From: Bacillus sp. DTU_2020_1000418_1_SI_GHA_SEK_038
GTDB lineage: Bacteria > Bacillota > Bacilli > Bacillales > Cytobacillaceae
Length of the DNA stretch: 64,000 nt
Direction of reading: 5' to 3'
NCBI RefSeq assembly: GCF_032341175.1
Contig: NZ_CP135435.1
Coordinates: 1,240,001 to 1,304,000 of the forward strand
Shown: in pieces, positions 1 through 8,796 of the stretch
Layout: each line of letters starts with the position of its first letter
How positions within the stretch are numbered: the first letter of the stretch is position 1
Position numbers and translations under genes: made by a program
Notes under the pieces: generated by a model
Seen by the model: only the letters and a program-made list of their open reading frames with translations
What the model was told of the DNA's origin: nothing
The model's database searches: none

Positions 1-576
1 GACGTGAATGCAGCTGCTCTAGGTGAAAAATACTTTGGGGCAGGAAGGGATTTAAGTGATTTTCTTTGCCTGACTTATGGTACTGGAGTTGGCGGGGCAA
101 TTGTTCTCGAATCTAAATTATATAAGGGGCATAAAGGAATAGCTGCTGAATTTGGCCATATGATCACCCACCCTCTTGGCCATAAATGTGGATGCGGTCG
201 TCTAGGATGCTATGAAACTTACGCCTCTACTACAGCTTTGGTTAATAGGGCGAAAGAAATAAATAAAGATTACCTAAATGGAAAAAATATTTTTGCCCCG
301 GCAAATCAAGATGACCCAATACTTGAAAAGGCTATACAAGATTGGATATTTGAAGTAGCTCTCGGGCTAACATCCCTAATTCATATTTTTGATCCCCCAA
401 CAATTATTATAGGGGGCGGGGTGATGGAGCAAGAAAAACTTGTTAATAGGGTGTCAATGAAAGTAAAAGAATTAATCTTGGAAAGTTATTCAGATGTATC
501 AATTATTAAGGCTTCCCTTGGAAATAAAGCAGGGATATATGGTGCCGCTTCATTGCACCTCAAAAGTAGAAATTAG
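1..576 (+). CDS. ROK family sugar kinase, 3' part (start lies before the window)
   Basis: The frame is open from the first base and its first residues (DVNAAALGE) match the conserved ROK segment just after the catalytic aspartate, so the N-terminal ATP-binding half is missing from the window. A GTGVGGAI glycine-rich loop follows, then the ROK zinc motif [10 protein letters not shown] with an upstream His in EFGHM. The C-terminal GGGVMEQE segment is also typical. ROK kinases phosphorylate hexoses or N-acetyl-hexosamines in the cytoplasm; the exact sugar cannot be read here. It ends at a hairpin shared with the convergent sugar ABC ATPase gene, which fits a sugar-use context but does not prove a shared pathway. 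Confidence 0.9.
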   Translation, partial: DVNAAALGEKYFGAGRDLSDFLCLTYGTGVGGAIVLESKLYKGHKGIAAEFGHMITHPLGHKCGCGRLGCYETYASTTALVNRAKEINKDYLNGKNIFAPANQDDPILEKAIQDWIFEVALGLTSLIHIFDPPTIIIGGGVMEQEKLVNRVSMKVKELILESYSDVSIIKASLGNKAGIYGAASLHLKSRN

Positions 577-637
577 AATGAGTCAATGTTTTAAAAATAG
601 GTTACTAATTTAATAATTATTATAAAAAATAGGAAAT

Positions 638-673
638 AATAACGGAAGGATCTCTGTGATCACTTCCGTTTAT
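638..673. terminator. bidirectional terminator hairpin
   Basis: AACGGAAG (641-648) pairs with CTTCCGTT (663-670), with A-rich sequence on the left and T-rich sequence on the right. It sits between two convergent genes and can serve both strands. Confidence 0.7.
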
Positions 674-678
674 TCTAA

Positions 679-1776
679 TTATCGAATTCTTCGTTCTGTT
701 TCAGTATCAAAGAAATGGACTTTATTCATATTTAATGCTAGTAGAATCTTTTGACCGCTTTGCACACTTGCATTAGCATCAAGACGGGCAACAATGTTTT
801 GCCCCTCGATACTCGAATAAATCAATTTTTCTGCACCTGTTAGTTCTGTAACGTCAATTCTAGCGCCAATAGCTGATCCTTTTAATGACTCAACAAAGGA
901 GGAGTCAGCGTGAATATTTTCAGGACGAATACCGAGGATAATGCTATTGCCCAAATAGCCTTTTTCACGGAGGAGCTTCATCTTTCCTTCAGGAACAGAA
1001 AGTGTAGTACTTCCGACTCTAAATCCACTTTCTTCAAGAACTCCAGTAATAAAGTTCATCGCCGGAGACCCAATAAATCCTCCTACGAAAACATTTTCCG
1101 GATGATCATAAACCTCCTTAGAAGCCCCGACCTGTTGAATAGATCCATCCTTCATGACAACCATCCGGGTAGCCATCGTCATAGCTTCCGTCTGGTCATG
1201 AGTCACATAAATAGTTGTTGTTTGTAAACGCTCGTGCAGTTTAATAATCTCTGACCGCATTTGAACACGGAGCTTAGCATCTAGATTTGAAAGCGGCTCG
1301 TCCATGAGAAATACCTTGGCATCACGGACAATGGCTCTTCCTAATGCAACACGCTGACACTGTCCACCAGATAGAACGTTTGGCTTCCGATCTAAATAGG
1401 CTTCAATACCAAGCATGTGAGCAGCCTCTTTTACCCGCCGGTCGATTTCATCCTTTGAATATTTCCTTCGCTTTAATCCAAATGCCATATTTTCATAGAC
1501 GCTCAAATGGGAGTATAAGGCATAGTGCTGAAAAACCATTGCCATGTCGCGATCCTTTGGAGGGACGTCATTCACCCGTTTTCCGTCCATATAGAAATTC
1601 CCCTGTGAAATCTCCTCAAGTCCAGCAATCATTCGCAAGGTTGTTGATTTACCGCACCCTGAAGGACCTACGAAAACGATAAATTCTTTATCATAAATAT
1701 CAAGGCTAAAGTCCTTAACGGCAGTAACTTTATTATCATAGACTTTGTAAATATGTTCGAGTTTTAATTCCGCCAT
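679..1776 (-). CDS. sugar ABC transporter ATP-binding protein, MsmX/UgpC type
   Basis: This 365-residue protein has the layout of the CUT1 sugar-importer ATPase that energises maltose, multiple-sugar or glycerol-phosphate uptake: Walker A GPSGCGKST near residue 37, Q-loop VFQHYAL, signature near 135, Walker B VFLMDEP near 155, H-loop YVTHDQTEA and a C-terminal TOBE-like regulatory domain. The signature reads LSGGQCQRV, with Cys where Arg is usual. No permease or binding protein is adjacent; in B. subtilis MsmX is likewise a stand-alone ATPase shared by several sugar importers. AGGAGC precedes the ATG. Assignment to the family is firm, the sugars served are unknown. Confidence 0.92.
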   Translation of the reverse strand: MAELKLEHIYKVYDNKVTAVKDFSLDIYDKEFIVFVGPSGCGKSTTLRMIAGLEEISQGNFYMDGKRVNDVPPKDRDMAMVFQHYALYSHLSVYENMAFGLKRRKYSKDEIDRRVKEAAHMLGIEAYLDRKPNVLSGGQCQRVALGRAIVRDAKVFLMDEPLSNLDAKLRVQMRSEIIKLHERLQTTTIYVTHDQTEAMTMATRMVVMKDGSIQQVGASKEVYDHPENVFVGGFIGSPAMNFITGVLEESGFRVGSTTLSVPEGKMKLLREKGYLGNSIILGIRPENIHADSSFVESLKGSAIGARIDVTELTGAEKLIYSSIEGQNIVARLDANASVQSGQKILLALNMNKVHFFDTETERRIR

Positions 1777-2020
1777 ATAAATTAGCTCCTTTCATTGTTA
1801 AATCAATGATATTTAGATTAATAGCTAAATTTAGGCGGTTCAATTAATAGATATTTATGATTATCAGGAATTTAGCTAACATGACTAATCTCTCTCCAAT
1901 AAAGAATTATAAAAAAACTTTACAGAAATTGTACTCATCTCTTCTTATGATAACACTCCTCTACTTGTTATCAAAAACGAAAGATGGTAAATCTAACGGC
2001 TTTTTTTATGAAATATAAAA

Positions 2021-2106
2021 GAAAAGCAGAGATTAGAATTGTACTGCATCTCCAACTGCTAGTTGTGTGTAACCATTGGAGTGCAGTGCAAAAATCTCTG
2101 CTTTTC
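2021..2106 (-). terminator. long terminator hairpin ending the peptide-binding protein gene
   Basis: The 342-bp gap between the msmX-like gene and the binding-protein gene holds this structure. GAAAAGCAGAGATT (2021-2034) pairs perfectly with AATCTCTGCTTTTC (2093-2106), and a second inner stem (GCATCTCCAA with TTGGAGTGC, imperfect) extends it. On the minus strand a T-rich tract follows. The rest of the gap (1777-2020) shows nothing I can name apart from the promoter region expected for the msmX-like gene. Confidence 0.75.
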
Positions 2107-2118
2107 TATATTTGTTTA

Positions 2119-3726
2119 TTATTTATTTAGCCAAACGTTTGTGCCATTAGGATGAACAATTTGGATAGAGTAATCTGCAGATACATTAAAGCCCTGTACT
2201 TTTTTAGTAATACCTGCAGTTGCATCAAGGTTATCCAGCTCAATACGCGGAACTTCTTTTACAATGATCTCTAGTGCCTGCTGATATAATTTTGCACGTT
2301 CGCTTTGCTCTACTGTTTCAGAAACGGCTTTTTCAAGCAGTGCGTCTACTTCAGGATTTTCATAGCCTTTTCCGTTACCAAGAGCTCCAAGCTGGTCAGT
2401 GTGGAATAATTGGTATAGGAAGAAGTAAGGATCTGGATACCATGTCCACCCACCGATAGACATAGGTGCATTTCCTTTAGACACTGTATCGCTGTAAGTA
2501 CCCCATTCAACTACTTTAATCTCCACATCAATATTTAAGTTATTTTTCATTTGATTTTGGAAAATCGTACCGTATGGAACACGTGCTTCGGATAAATAAA
2601 GCTCTGTTTTAAATCCATCTGGGTATCCAGCTTCAGCAAGAAGTTTTTTCGCTTCTTTCGGATCGAATGTAGGAGTTAGTTTTTCTAAATCCTTGCTATA
2701 GCCCCAAGATTTTTTTGGAAGAGGCATGTAAGAAACTTCGCCGCCGCCCCATTGGTGAACACCTTTTACAATTTCTTCAACATTTGTACCTTTATAAATA
2801 GCTTCACGAACCTTTGGATCTGCTGTTGGACCCTTTTTATTGTTTAAGTCAAGATAAGTGATAGCAAGAGCTGGTTCAGAAAGCAGTTCTAAGTTAGCAT
2901 CACTCTTAATTAATTCACGATTTTGACCTTTTACATCTGTAGCTACATCAATATCTCCTGAACGCAATGCATTTGTCATCATATTAGCATCGGAAATAAT
3001 TTTGAATGTAACGCCATCAAGATGCGGCTTCTCGCCCCAATATTTTTCATTGCGGACAAGTTCAATTTGCTGATCCTTTTGCCAGTTTTTAATTTGGAAA
3101 GGTCCTGTACTAATTACGTTGCTTCCGAACTGGTCTCCCCAGCCTTCCACTTCTTCTTTAGGCACGATCATATTGCCTGAGTCTGTTAATACTGCTAGTA
3201 AGGCAGCATTTGGTGCTGCTAAATGAACAGCTACTTCAAATTCACCAGTTACTTCAACCTTTTCAACCCCGCGAAGACGGTTCATCGCAGATTCTTTAGC
3301 TGAACGTTCAAGACTGTATTTCACATCTTCAGCCGTCATTTGTCTTCCATCTTGGAATTTTCCAGGCTGGAAGTATATATCATCTCTTAACTTAAAAGTA
3401 TAAACTTTCATATCATCAGAGACAGTCCACTCTGTTGCAAGTGATGGGATAATTTCACTCAAGTCTTTATTGTAAACTACCAGAGTATCTCCAATTGATC
3501 GCATAACTTGAGATTCATATACACCTGTATATTGAATCGGATCAAGAGTTTTGGGATTTTGCGATAATCCAACTTTAAGTACGCCACCATCTTGTGGTTC
3601 CCCAGTTGCTGCTGAGTCATTATTTTCAGTCGGAGCTGATTTAGAACCGCCACCAGAGCAAGCACTTAAGACTAAAACGACAGAAACTGCTAACAATAAC
3701 CAAACCTTAAATAATTTATTCTTCAT
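2119..3726 (-). CDS. dipeptide/oligopeptide ABC transporter substrate-binding lipoprotein
   Basis: The 535-residue product begins MKNKLFKVWLLL, has a hydrophobic signal and a lipobox (VLSACSGG) with the lipid-anchored Cys near residue 22, followed by a Ser/Gly/Asn linker. The mature part has the SBP_bac_5 pattern (GGVLKVGLSQNPKTLDPIQ, then SFKP-type repeats such as YPDPYFFLYQLF). It captures peptides outside the membrane. I chose the ATG at 3726 because AGGAGGAT lies just upstream and the signal peptide starts there; a longer frame exists but would put 24 residues before the signal. It is divergent from the permease/ATPase genes at 3967-7828 and is probably their binding protein. Confidence 0.93.
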   Translation of the reverse strand: MKNKLFKVWLLLAVSVVLVLSACSGGGSKSAPTENNDSAATGEPQDGGVLKVGLSQNPKTLDPIQYTGVYESQVMRSIGDTLVVYNKDLSEIIPSLATEWTVSDDMKVYTFKLRDDIYFQPGKFQDGRQMTAEDVKYSLERSAKESAMNRLRGVEKVEVTGEFEVAVHLAAPNAALLAVLTDSGNMIVPKEEVEGWGDQFGSNVISTGPFQIKNWQKDQQIELVRNEKYWGEKPHLDGVTFKIISDANMMTNALRSGDIDVATDVKGQNRELIKSDANLELLSEPALAITYLDLNNKKGPTADPKVREAIYKGTNVEEIVKGVHQWGGGEVSYMPLPKKSWGYSKDLEKLTPTFDPKEAKKLLAEAGYPDGFKTELYLSEARVPYGTIFQNQMKNNLNIDVEIKVVEWGTYSDTVSKGNAPMSIGGWTWYPDPYFFLYQLFHTDQLGALGNGKGYENPEVDALLEKAVSETVEQSERAKLYQQALEIIVKEVPRIELDNLDATAGITKKVQGFNVSADYSIQIVHPNGTNVWLNK

Positions 3727-3745
3727 AAATATCCTCCTTTTTTGA

Positions 3746-3945
3746 TTCGATATGTGAAACAGTAATTCAAATATTGAATTTATTAAATAAACTAACACAA
3801 ATCCAAAGGTGTTGTAAATATTTTTTTATAATATTTTCAAAACATTATTTATTCCATTTTTTAATTTTATTTTTAGTATTTACAAATTTTAATAATAGAT
3901 GCTAAACTAAAATTCAAATATTGAACCATTGATTCGAATAACGAA
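3746..3945. promoter_or_regulatory. four related 13-bp palindromic operator candidates in the divergent dpp promoter region
   Basis: Sites of form TTCRAATANYGAA occur at 3766-3778 (TTCAAATATTGAA), 3913-3925 (identical) and 3933-3945 (TTCGAATAACGAA), with a weaker copy at 3746-3758 (TTCGATATGTGAA). They form two pairs, and within each pair the copies start exactly 20 bp apart, about two helical turns. One pair precedes each divergent gene. A dimer-of-dimers regulator is implied; the IclR-family protein at 10312 is the natural candidate, by location only. Confidence 0.6.
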
Positions 3946-3966
3946 TAATAGAAATGGAGGTATATT

Positions 3967-4932
3967 ATGGGGAAATATATTATAAGAAGAATATTTGATC
4001 TCTTGCCAACTATATTTGTTGTCGCTGTTATTGTCTTCATTGTTACTAGAATGATACCTGGTGATCCTGCAAGCGTAATGCTTGGTCCGCAGGCGAGTGT
4101 AGAAGATATAGAAGCTCTGAGGCAAAAGCTAGGATTAAATGAACCAATTTATATGCAATTTCTTCAATATATAGGAAATTTGCTACAAGGGGATTTAGGA
4201 ATTTCATACACCTATAATGAACCGATTTTTAGCTTAATTATGGATCGTTTTCCTAATACGATTATTCTTGCCGCTAGTGCACTGATCATTGCTGTCGTTA
4301 TAGGAATACCTGCTGGAATTATCTCTGCATCTAAGCAAAACTCACTATTAGATTACTCAGTTATGCTTATTTCCTTAATAGGTGTTTCTTTGCCGATCTT
4401 CTGGCTTGGCGTTATGCTCGTTCTTTACTTTAGTGTTAACCTTGGATGGTTTCCTGCTACAGGAATGGGCACACTAGAGGAAGGATTTATACCTTATATA
4501 AAACATTTAGTTCTCCCAAGTATTACACTGGCAACAATTCCAATGGCGACTTTTGCGAGGATAACTCGTTCAAGTATGCTGGAGGTTATATCACATGATT
4601 ACATCAAAACAGCACGTTCTAAAGGGTTAAGTGAATTTTTGGTAATTTGTAAACATGCTTTTAAGAATGCCCTTACTCCAATTTTGACCGTTCTAGGAAT
4701 GCAAATTTCGATGTTGCTTGGAGGAGCCGTTCTGACTGAAACGATTTTTAGCTGGCCAGGAATGGGCCGTTTAATAGTCGATGCCATTGACAAACGAGAT
4801 TTTGTAGTAGTACAAGGCACAGTCCTTTTTATCGCTGTCATTTTTGTAGTTGTGAATTTATTGGTCGATATTTTATATAAAGTGGTTAACCCTCGAGTTA
4901 ACTATACTTCCAGTAAGGGAGGGATGAAATAA
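3967..4932 (+). CDS. peptide ABC transporter permease, DppB/OppB type
   Basis: This 321-residue membrane protein begins with the DppB/OppB N-terminus (MGKYIIRRIFDLLPTIFVV) and carries about six membrane segments. The segment after ARITRSSMLEV contains the EAA-type loop (YIKTARSKGLSE) that docks on the ATPases. It is the first gene of a tight run DppB-C-D-F; its stop codon overlaps the next start by one base. GGAGG precedes the ATG. With DppC it forms the channel for di- or oligopeptide import; substrate range cannot be read from the sequence. Confidence 0.94.
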   Translation: MGKYIIRRIFDLLPTIFVVAVIVFIVTRMIPGDPASVMLGPQASVEDIEALRQKLGLNEPIYMQFLQYIGNLLQGDLGISYTYNEPIFSLIMDRFPNTIILAASALIIAVVIGIPAGIISASKQNSLLDYSVMLISLIGVSLPIFWLGVMLVLYFSVNLGWFPATGMGTLEEGFIPYIKHLVLPSITLATIPMATFARITRSSMLEVISHDYIKTARSKGLSEFLVICKHAFKNALTPILTVLGMQISMLLGGAVLTETIFSWPGMGRLIVDAIDKRDFVVVQGTVLFIAVIFVVVNLLVDILYKVVNPRVNYTSSKGGMK

Positions 4933-5825
4933 TGGCATCAATAGAAGGCCTGAAGAATGAAACTGGACAAAAAGCAGTAAAACAGAAAAAGGAAACCAAT
5001 TTATTTAAAAAATTAATCCGAAATCGCCTTGCTGCTGTAGGACTAATAATTATGGTGATCATGTCTATCATGGCAATTTTTGCTCCATTGATTGCCACTC
5101 ATGCCCCAAATCAAATGGATGTTGTGAAATCACTCTTACCTCCAGGTACAGAAGGACATATTCTTGGTACCGATAACTATGGAAGAGATCTGTTCAGCCG
5201 AATTGTATATGGTGCCAGAATTTCTTTAATAGTTGGTGTTTCTGCTGTAGTTTTTGGTGCATTTTTCGGTACATTGCTTGGATTATTGTCAGGATATTTT
5301 GGAGGGAAAATAGATTCTATTATCATGCGTACAATGGATGGACTTTTTGCATTTCCATTTATTCTACTAGCGATTACTTTAATGACTGTACTTGGCCAAG
5401 GTCTTTTGAACGTAATTATTGCCATAGGTGTTGCAAATATTCCGGGCTTTGCAAGAATTGTCCGTGGACAAGTCCTGAGTGTTAAGGAAGAAGAATTTAT
5501 TGAAGTAACAAGATCATTAGGAGCAACAGACAGCAGAATTGTCTTTCAGCATGTGCTGCCAAACTGTTTAGCTCCATTAATTGTTTATGGAACGATGAGT
5601 GTAGCTGGGGCAATTATTTCTGAGGCTGCCTTAAGCTTTTTAGGGCTTGGTGTCCAGCCGCCAACTGCTTCGTGGGGAAGCATTTTGAAGGACGGGAAAG
5701 ACTTCTTAGTATTAAACCCGCATATGGCTACATTTTCTGGACTATCCATTTTATTAACCGTTCTTGGCATTAACTTGTTTGGGGATGGATTAAGAGACGC
5801 TTTAGATCCAAAAATGAAAGTTTAA
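4932..5825 (+). CDS. peptide ABC transporter permease, DppC/OppC type
   Basis: The 297-residue protein has a cytoplasmic N-terminal tail, a first membrane helix (RLAAVGLIIMVIMSIMAIF), the family motif GTDNYGRDLFSR, and an EAA loop (FIEVTRSLGATDSRI) near residue 195. These are hallmarks of the second permease of Dpp/Opp importers. Its ATG overlaps the stop of the DppB-type gene (TAATG), so the two are translationally coupled and probably made in equal amounts. Confidence 0.94.
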   Translation: MASIEGLKNETGQKAVKQKKETNLFKKLIRNRLAAVGLIIMVIMSIMAIFAPLIATHAPNQMDVVKSLLPPGTEGHILGTDNYGRDLFSRIVYGARISLIVGVSAVVFGAFFGTLLGLLSGYFGGKIDSIIMRTMDGLFAFPFILLAITLMTVLGQGLLNVIIAIGVANIPGFARIVRGQVLSVKEEEFIEVTRSLGATDSRIVFQHVLPNCLAPLIVYGTMSVAGAIISEAALSFLGLGVQPPTASWGSILKDGKDFLVLNPHMATFSGLSILLTVLGINLFGDGLRDALDPKMKV

Positions 5826-5850
5826 TAGAACATTGATGGAGGTGATACAT

Positions 5851-6864
5851 GTGTCTGATCTTCTTTTGAAGGTTGAAGATTTGGAAGTGCATTTTTGTTC
5901 TTCCTCATCTGTTGTTAAAGCAGTAAATGGTGTTAGTTTTACATTAAATAGGAAAGAAACATTAGGGATTGTTGGTGAATCAGGCTCAGGAAAGAGTGTG
6001 ACAGCTACTGCATTATTACGACTTATTCCAAATCCGCCTGGAAAAATAGCCGGAGGAAAAATGGAGTTTGAAGGACAGGATTTGCTCTCTTTATCTGAAA
6101 AAGAAATGCGTGCATTAAGAGGAAATGAAATATCAATGATATTCCAAGATCCAATGACTAGCTTAAACCCAGTTTATACAGTTGGAAATCAAATCATGGA
6201 ATCCATTCGCACACATCAAAATGTGTCGAAAAAGGAAGCTAAAAAAGCTGCAATTGATATGCTGAAGCTCGTTGGGATCCCAGAAGCAGAAAAACGAATA
6301 GATATGTATCCTCATGAATTTTCTGGAGGGATGAGGCAAAGGGTTATGATTGCCATTGCGCTTGCTTGTAACCCGAAACTGCTAATTGCCGATGAACCAA
6401 CAACAGCACTTGATGTGACGGTGCAGGCACAAATTCTTGACTTGATGAGAAATTTACAAGAAACAATTGGCACCTCGATTATTATGATTACCCATGATCT
6501 TGGGGTTGTTTGGGAGTTGTGTGATAAAGTCATCGTTATGTATGCAGGAAATACAGTTGAATCTGGCAATGTCCAAGCAATTTATGATAATCCTCTCCAT
6601 CCTTATACATGGGGGTTGCTAGACTCACAAATTACGAGTGAAATTACAGATGAGGCTAAGCTATCTGCTATTCCGGGAAGCCCTCCTGATTTGCGTCAAG
6701 AAATGAAAGGCTGCCATTTCGCACCTCGCTGCCCTTATGCAAAAGAAATTTGTTTAACAAATAAGCCGGAATCCATTGAAGTAGAAGATGGACATTTTGT
6801 AGCCTGTCATTTTCAAACGAAAACAGAAAGATTAGAACGAAAGGAGCGGGCTTATCATGAGTGA
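5851..6864 (+). CDS. peptide ABC transporter ATPase, DppD/OppD type
   Basis: The protein has Walker A GESGSGKS, signature FSGGMRQRV, Walker B LLIADEP, and the C-terminal oligopeptide-ATPase extension with a Cys cluster (CHFAPRCPYAKEIC) that in this family can hold an iron-sulfur centre. I start it at GTG 5851 because GGAGGTGAT (5838-5846) sits eight bases upstream; TTG 5833 and ATG 5836 lie before or inside that site. This gives 337 residues. It overlaps the next ATPase gene by eight bases. It powers import together with the DppF-type subunit. Confidence 0.93.
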   Translation: MSDLLLKVEDLEVHFCSSSSVVKAVNGVSFTLNRKETLGIVGESGSGKSVTATALLRLIPNPPGKIAGGKMEFEGQDLLSLSEKEMRALRGNEISMIFQDPMTSLNPVYTVGNQIMESIRTHQNVSKKEAKKAAIDMLKLVGIPEAEKRIDMYPHEFSGGMRQRVMIAIALACNPKLLIADEPTTALDVTVQAQILDLMRNLQETIGTSIIMITHDLGVVWELCDKVIVMYAGNTVESGNVQAIYDNPLHPYTWGLLDSQITSEITDEAKLSAIPGSPPDLRQEMKGCHFAPRCPYAKEICLTNKPESIEVEDGHFVACHFQTKTERLERKERAYHE

Positions 6865-7828
6865 AGTCATTATTAAGGTTGATAACTTAAAGAAGCATTT
6901 TCCTATCGATGATCCGCTTCCTTTCAAAAAATCTACACAAAGTGTAAAAGCTGTAGATGGAGTAAGTTTTGAGGTATTACGCGGTGAAACACTTGGAATT
7001 GTAGGGGAATCAGGATGCGGTAAATCGACAATGGCAAGATTGATTAATCAATTAATACGTCCAACATCCGGATCTGTCGAATTTAAAGGGCAAGACTTAG
7101 CAAAACTGGGTTCAAAGGAAATCCGTTCGTCTAGAAAAGACATCCAAATGGTTTTCCAAAACCCGTACGCTTCCTTAGATCCAAGAAAGACAATTGAACA
7201 ATTAATTGTCGAGCCGTTAATCATCCATCAAATAGGAGACAGGGCATCACGTAAAAAACGTGCACAAGAATTACTTGAAGTAGTCGGATTGAGCAGCTAT
7301 CATGGTGATCGCTACCCTCATGAATTCTCAGGCGGTCAGCGCCAGCGTATAAATATCGCTCGTGCATTAGCTCTAAATCCAGATGTCATTATTTGCGATG
7401 AACCAGTCTCCGCCTTGGATGTTTCAGTACAAGCCCAGGTTATAAATTTATTAAAAGATTTGCAGAATCAGTTTGGATTAACCTATCTGTTTATCTCTCA
7501 TGACTTAAATGTAGTCAGATATATGTGTGATCGTATTGCGGTTATGTATCTTGGGAAAATTGTTGAAATTGGGACATATAAGGAAATATATGAAAAGCCC
7601 AGCCATCCTTATACTCAAGCGCTATTATCTGCTATTCCAAAAGAAGGCCCTTATGAAAAGAAGGAAAGAATTCTTTTAAAAGGAGATGTCCCAAGCCCAG
7701 TTAACCCTCCGTCCGGATGTCATTTTCACAAAAGATGCCCTTATGCTATCGATATCTGCAAAACAGATCGGCCAGAATTAAAAGATAAGGCGATAGGTCA
7801 TCAAGTATCTTGTCATATTATTAATTAA
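6857..7828 (+). CDS. peptide ABC transporter ATPase, DppF/OppF type
   Basis: The 323-residue ATPase has Walker A GESGCGKST, Q-loop MVFQNPYASLDP, signature FSGGQRQRI and Walker B VIICDEPVSALD. Its C-terminal extension has the same Cys pattern as its partner (CHFHKRCPYAIDIC). Typical of the second ATPase of peptide importers. It ends 20 bases before a GGAGG-preceded DUF1177-like gene, so transport and the downstream hydrolases are likely on one transcript. Confidence 0.93.
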   Translation: MSEVIIKVDNLKKHFPIDDPLPFKKSTQSVKAVDGVSFEVLRGETLGIVGESGCGKSTMARLINQLIRPTSGSVEFKGQDLAKLGSKEIRSSRKDIQMVFQNPYASLDPRKTIEQLIVEPLIIHQIGDRASRKKRAQELLEVVGLSSYHGDRYPHEFSGGQRQRINIARALALNPDVIICDEPVSALDVSVQAQVINLLKDLQNQFGLTYLFISHDLNVVRYMCDRIAVMYLGKIVEIGTYKEIYEKPSHPYTQALLSAIPKEGPYEKKERILLKGDVPSPVNPPSGCHFHKRCPYAIDICKTDRPELKDKAIGHQVSCHIIN

Positions 7829-7848
7829 TTTTTTAGGAGGAATGTATC

Positions 7849-8796
7849 ATGTCTTTAAAATATGTTATGGAAGTTTATGAGCTTTTAGATAATATTCATG
7901 TATCGGGTGAGGATGTTAAAGCGTATCTAAACAATATTTCTGAACAAGGAGAAATCACAGTTCAAACAGTTGAAGGGAAAAAAGGCTCTACTGATTTTAT
8001 TAAAGTGACTATTCCAGGAGAAAACGGAAAGTCAACGGGAGGCAATGCTCCTACACTAGGAATTATTGGCCGTTTAGGCGGAATTGGTGCTCGTCCAGAA
8101 GTAAAAGGTTTCGTATCAGATGGTGATGGGGCTTTATCATGCATAGCAGCAGCAGCAAAATTGCTTGATATGATGGGGAAAGGTGACTGTTTAAGAGGTG
8201 ATATTATCTTAACAACACATATTTGTCCGACGGCTCCAACCTTGCCTCATGATCCTGTTCCTTTCATGGATTCGCCAGTAGATATATTGACTATGAACCA
8301 GCATGAAGTAACAAAGGACATGGATGCTATTCTATCTATTGATACAACAAAGGGAAATATGATTACAAACCATCGTGGATTTGCTATCACACCTACTGTT
8401 AAGGAAGGCTATATATTAAAAGTGAGCAACGACTTGCTTCATATATATACTCAATCTGCTGGAAGACTTCCTGTTACATTGCCAATTACAACGCAAGATA
8501 TTACACCTTACGGAAACGGTGTCTATCATGTTAACAGTATTCTTCAGCCTTCTGTTGCGACTTCAAGCCCTGTTGTAGGAGTAGCGATTACAACTGAAAC
8601 AGCTGTTGCAGGTTGTGGTACAGGTGCTACACACCCAACTGATGTTGAGCAGGTTGTCCGTTTTGCAATAGAAGTAGCGAAGCTTTATGGTGAAAATAAG
8701 TGCACGTTCTTTGATGAAGAAGAGTTCAAACGCTTAGAGGCACTATACGGAAAAATGACACACTTACAGACAAAAGGAAATCAGGTGACTGCGTGA
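7849..8796 (+). CDS. DUF1177-like protein of unknown activity in a peptide-use operon
   Basis: I recognise this 315-residue protein from memory as DUF1177 (PF06675); no search was run. Conserved-looking stretches are APTLGIIGRLGGIGARPE, VSDGDGALS and TTHICPTAPTLPHDPVPFM. It has His, Asp and Cys residues that could bind metal (THICP, PHDP, NQHEV), no signal peptide and no membrane segment, so it is probably a cytoplasmic enzyme. It lies between the peptide importer and an M20 peptidase gene, whose start overlaps its stop (TGATG). The context suggests a step in handling the imported compound. Function unknown. Confidence 0.72.
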   Translation: MSLKYVMEVYELLDNIHVSGEDVKAYLNNISEQGEITVQTVEGKKGSTDFIKVTIPGENGKSTGGNAPTLGIIGRLGGIGARPEVKGFVSDGDGALSCIAAAAKLLDMMGKGDCLRGDIILTTHICPTAPTLPHDPVPFMDSPVDILTMNQHEVTKDMDAILSIDTTKGNMITNHRGFAITPTVKEGYILKVSNDLLHIYTQSAGRLPVTLPITTQDITPYGNGVYHVNSILQPSVATSSPVVGVAITTETAVAGCGTGATHPTDVEQVVRFAIEVAKLYGENKCTFFDEEEFKRLEALYGKMTHLQTKGNQVTA

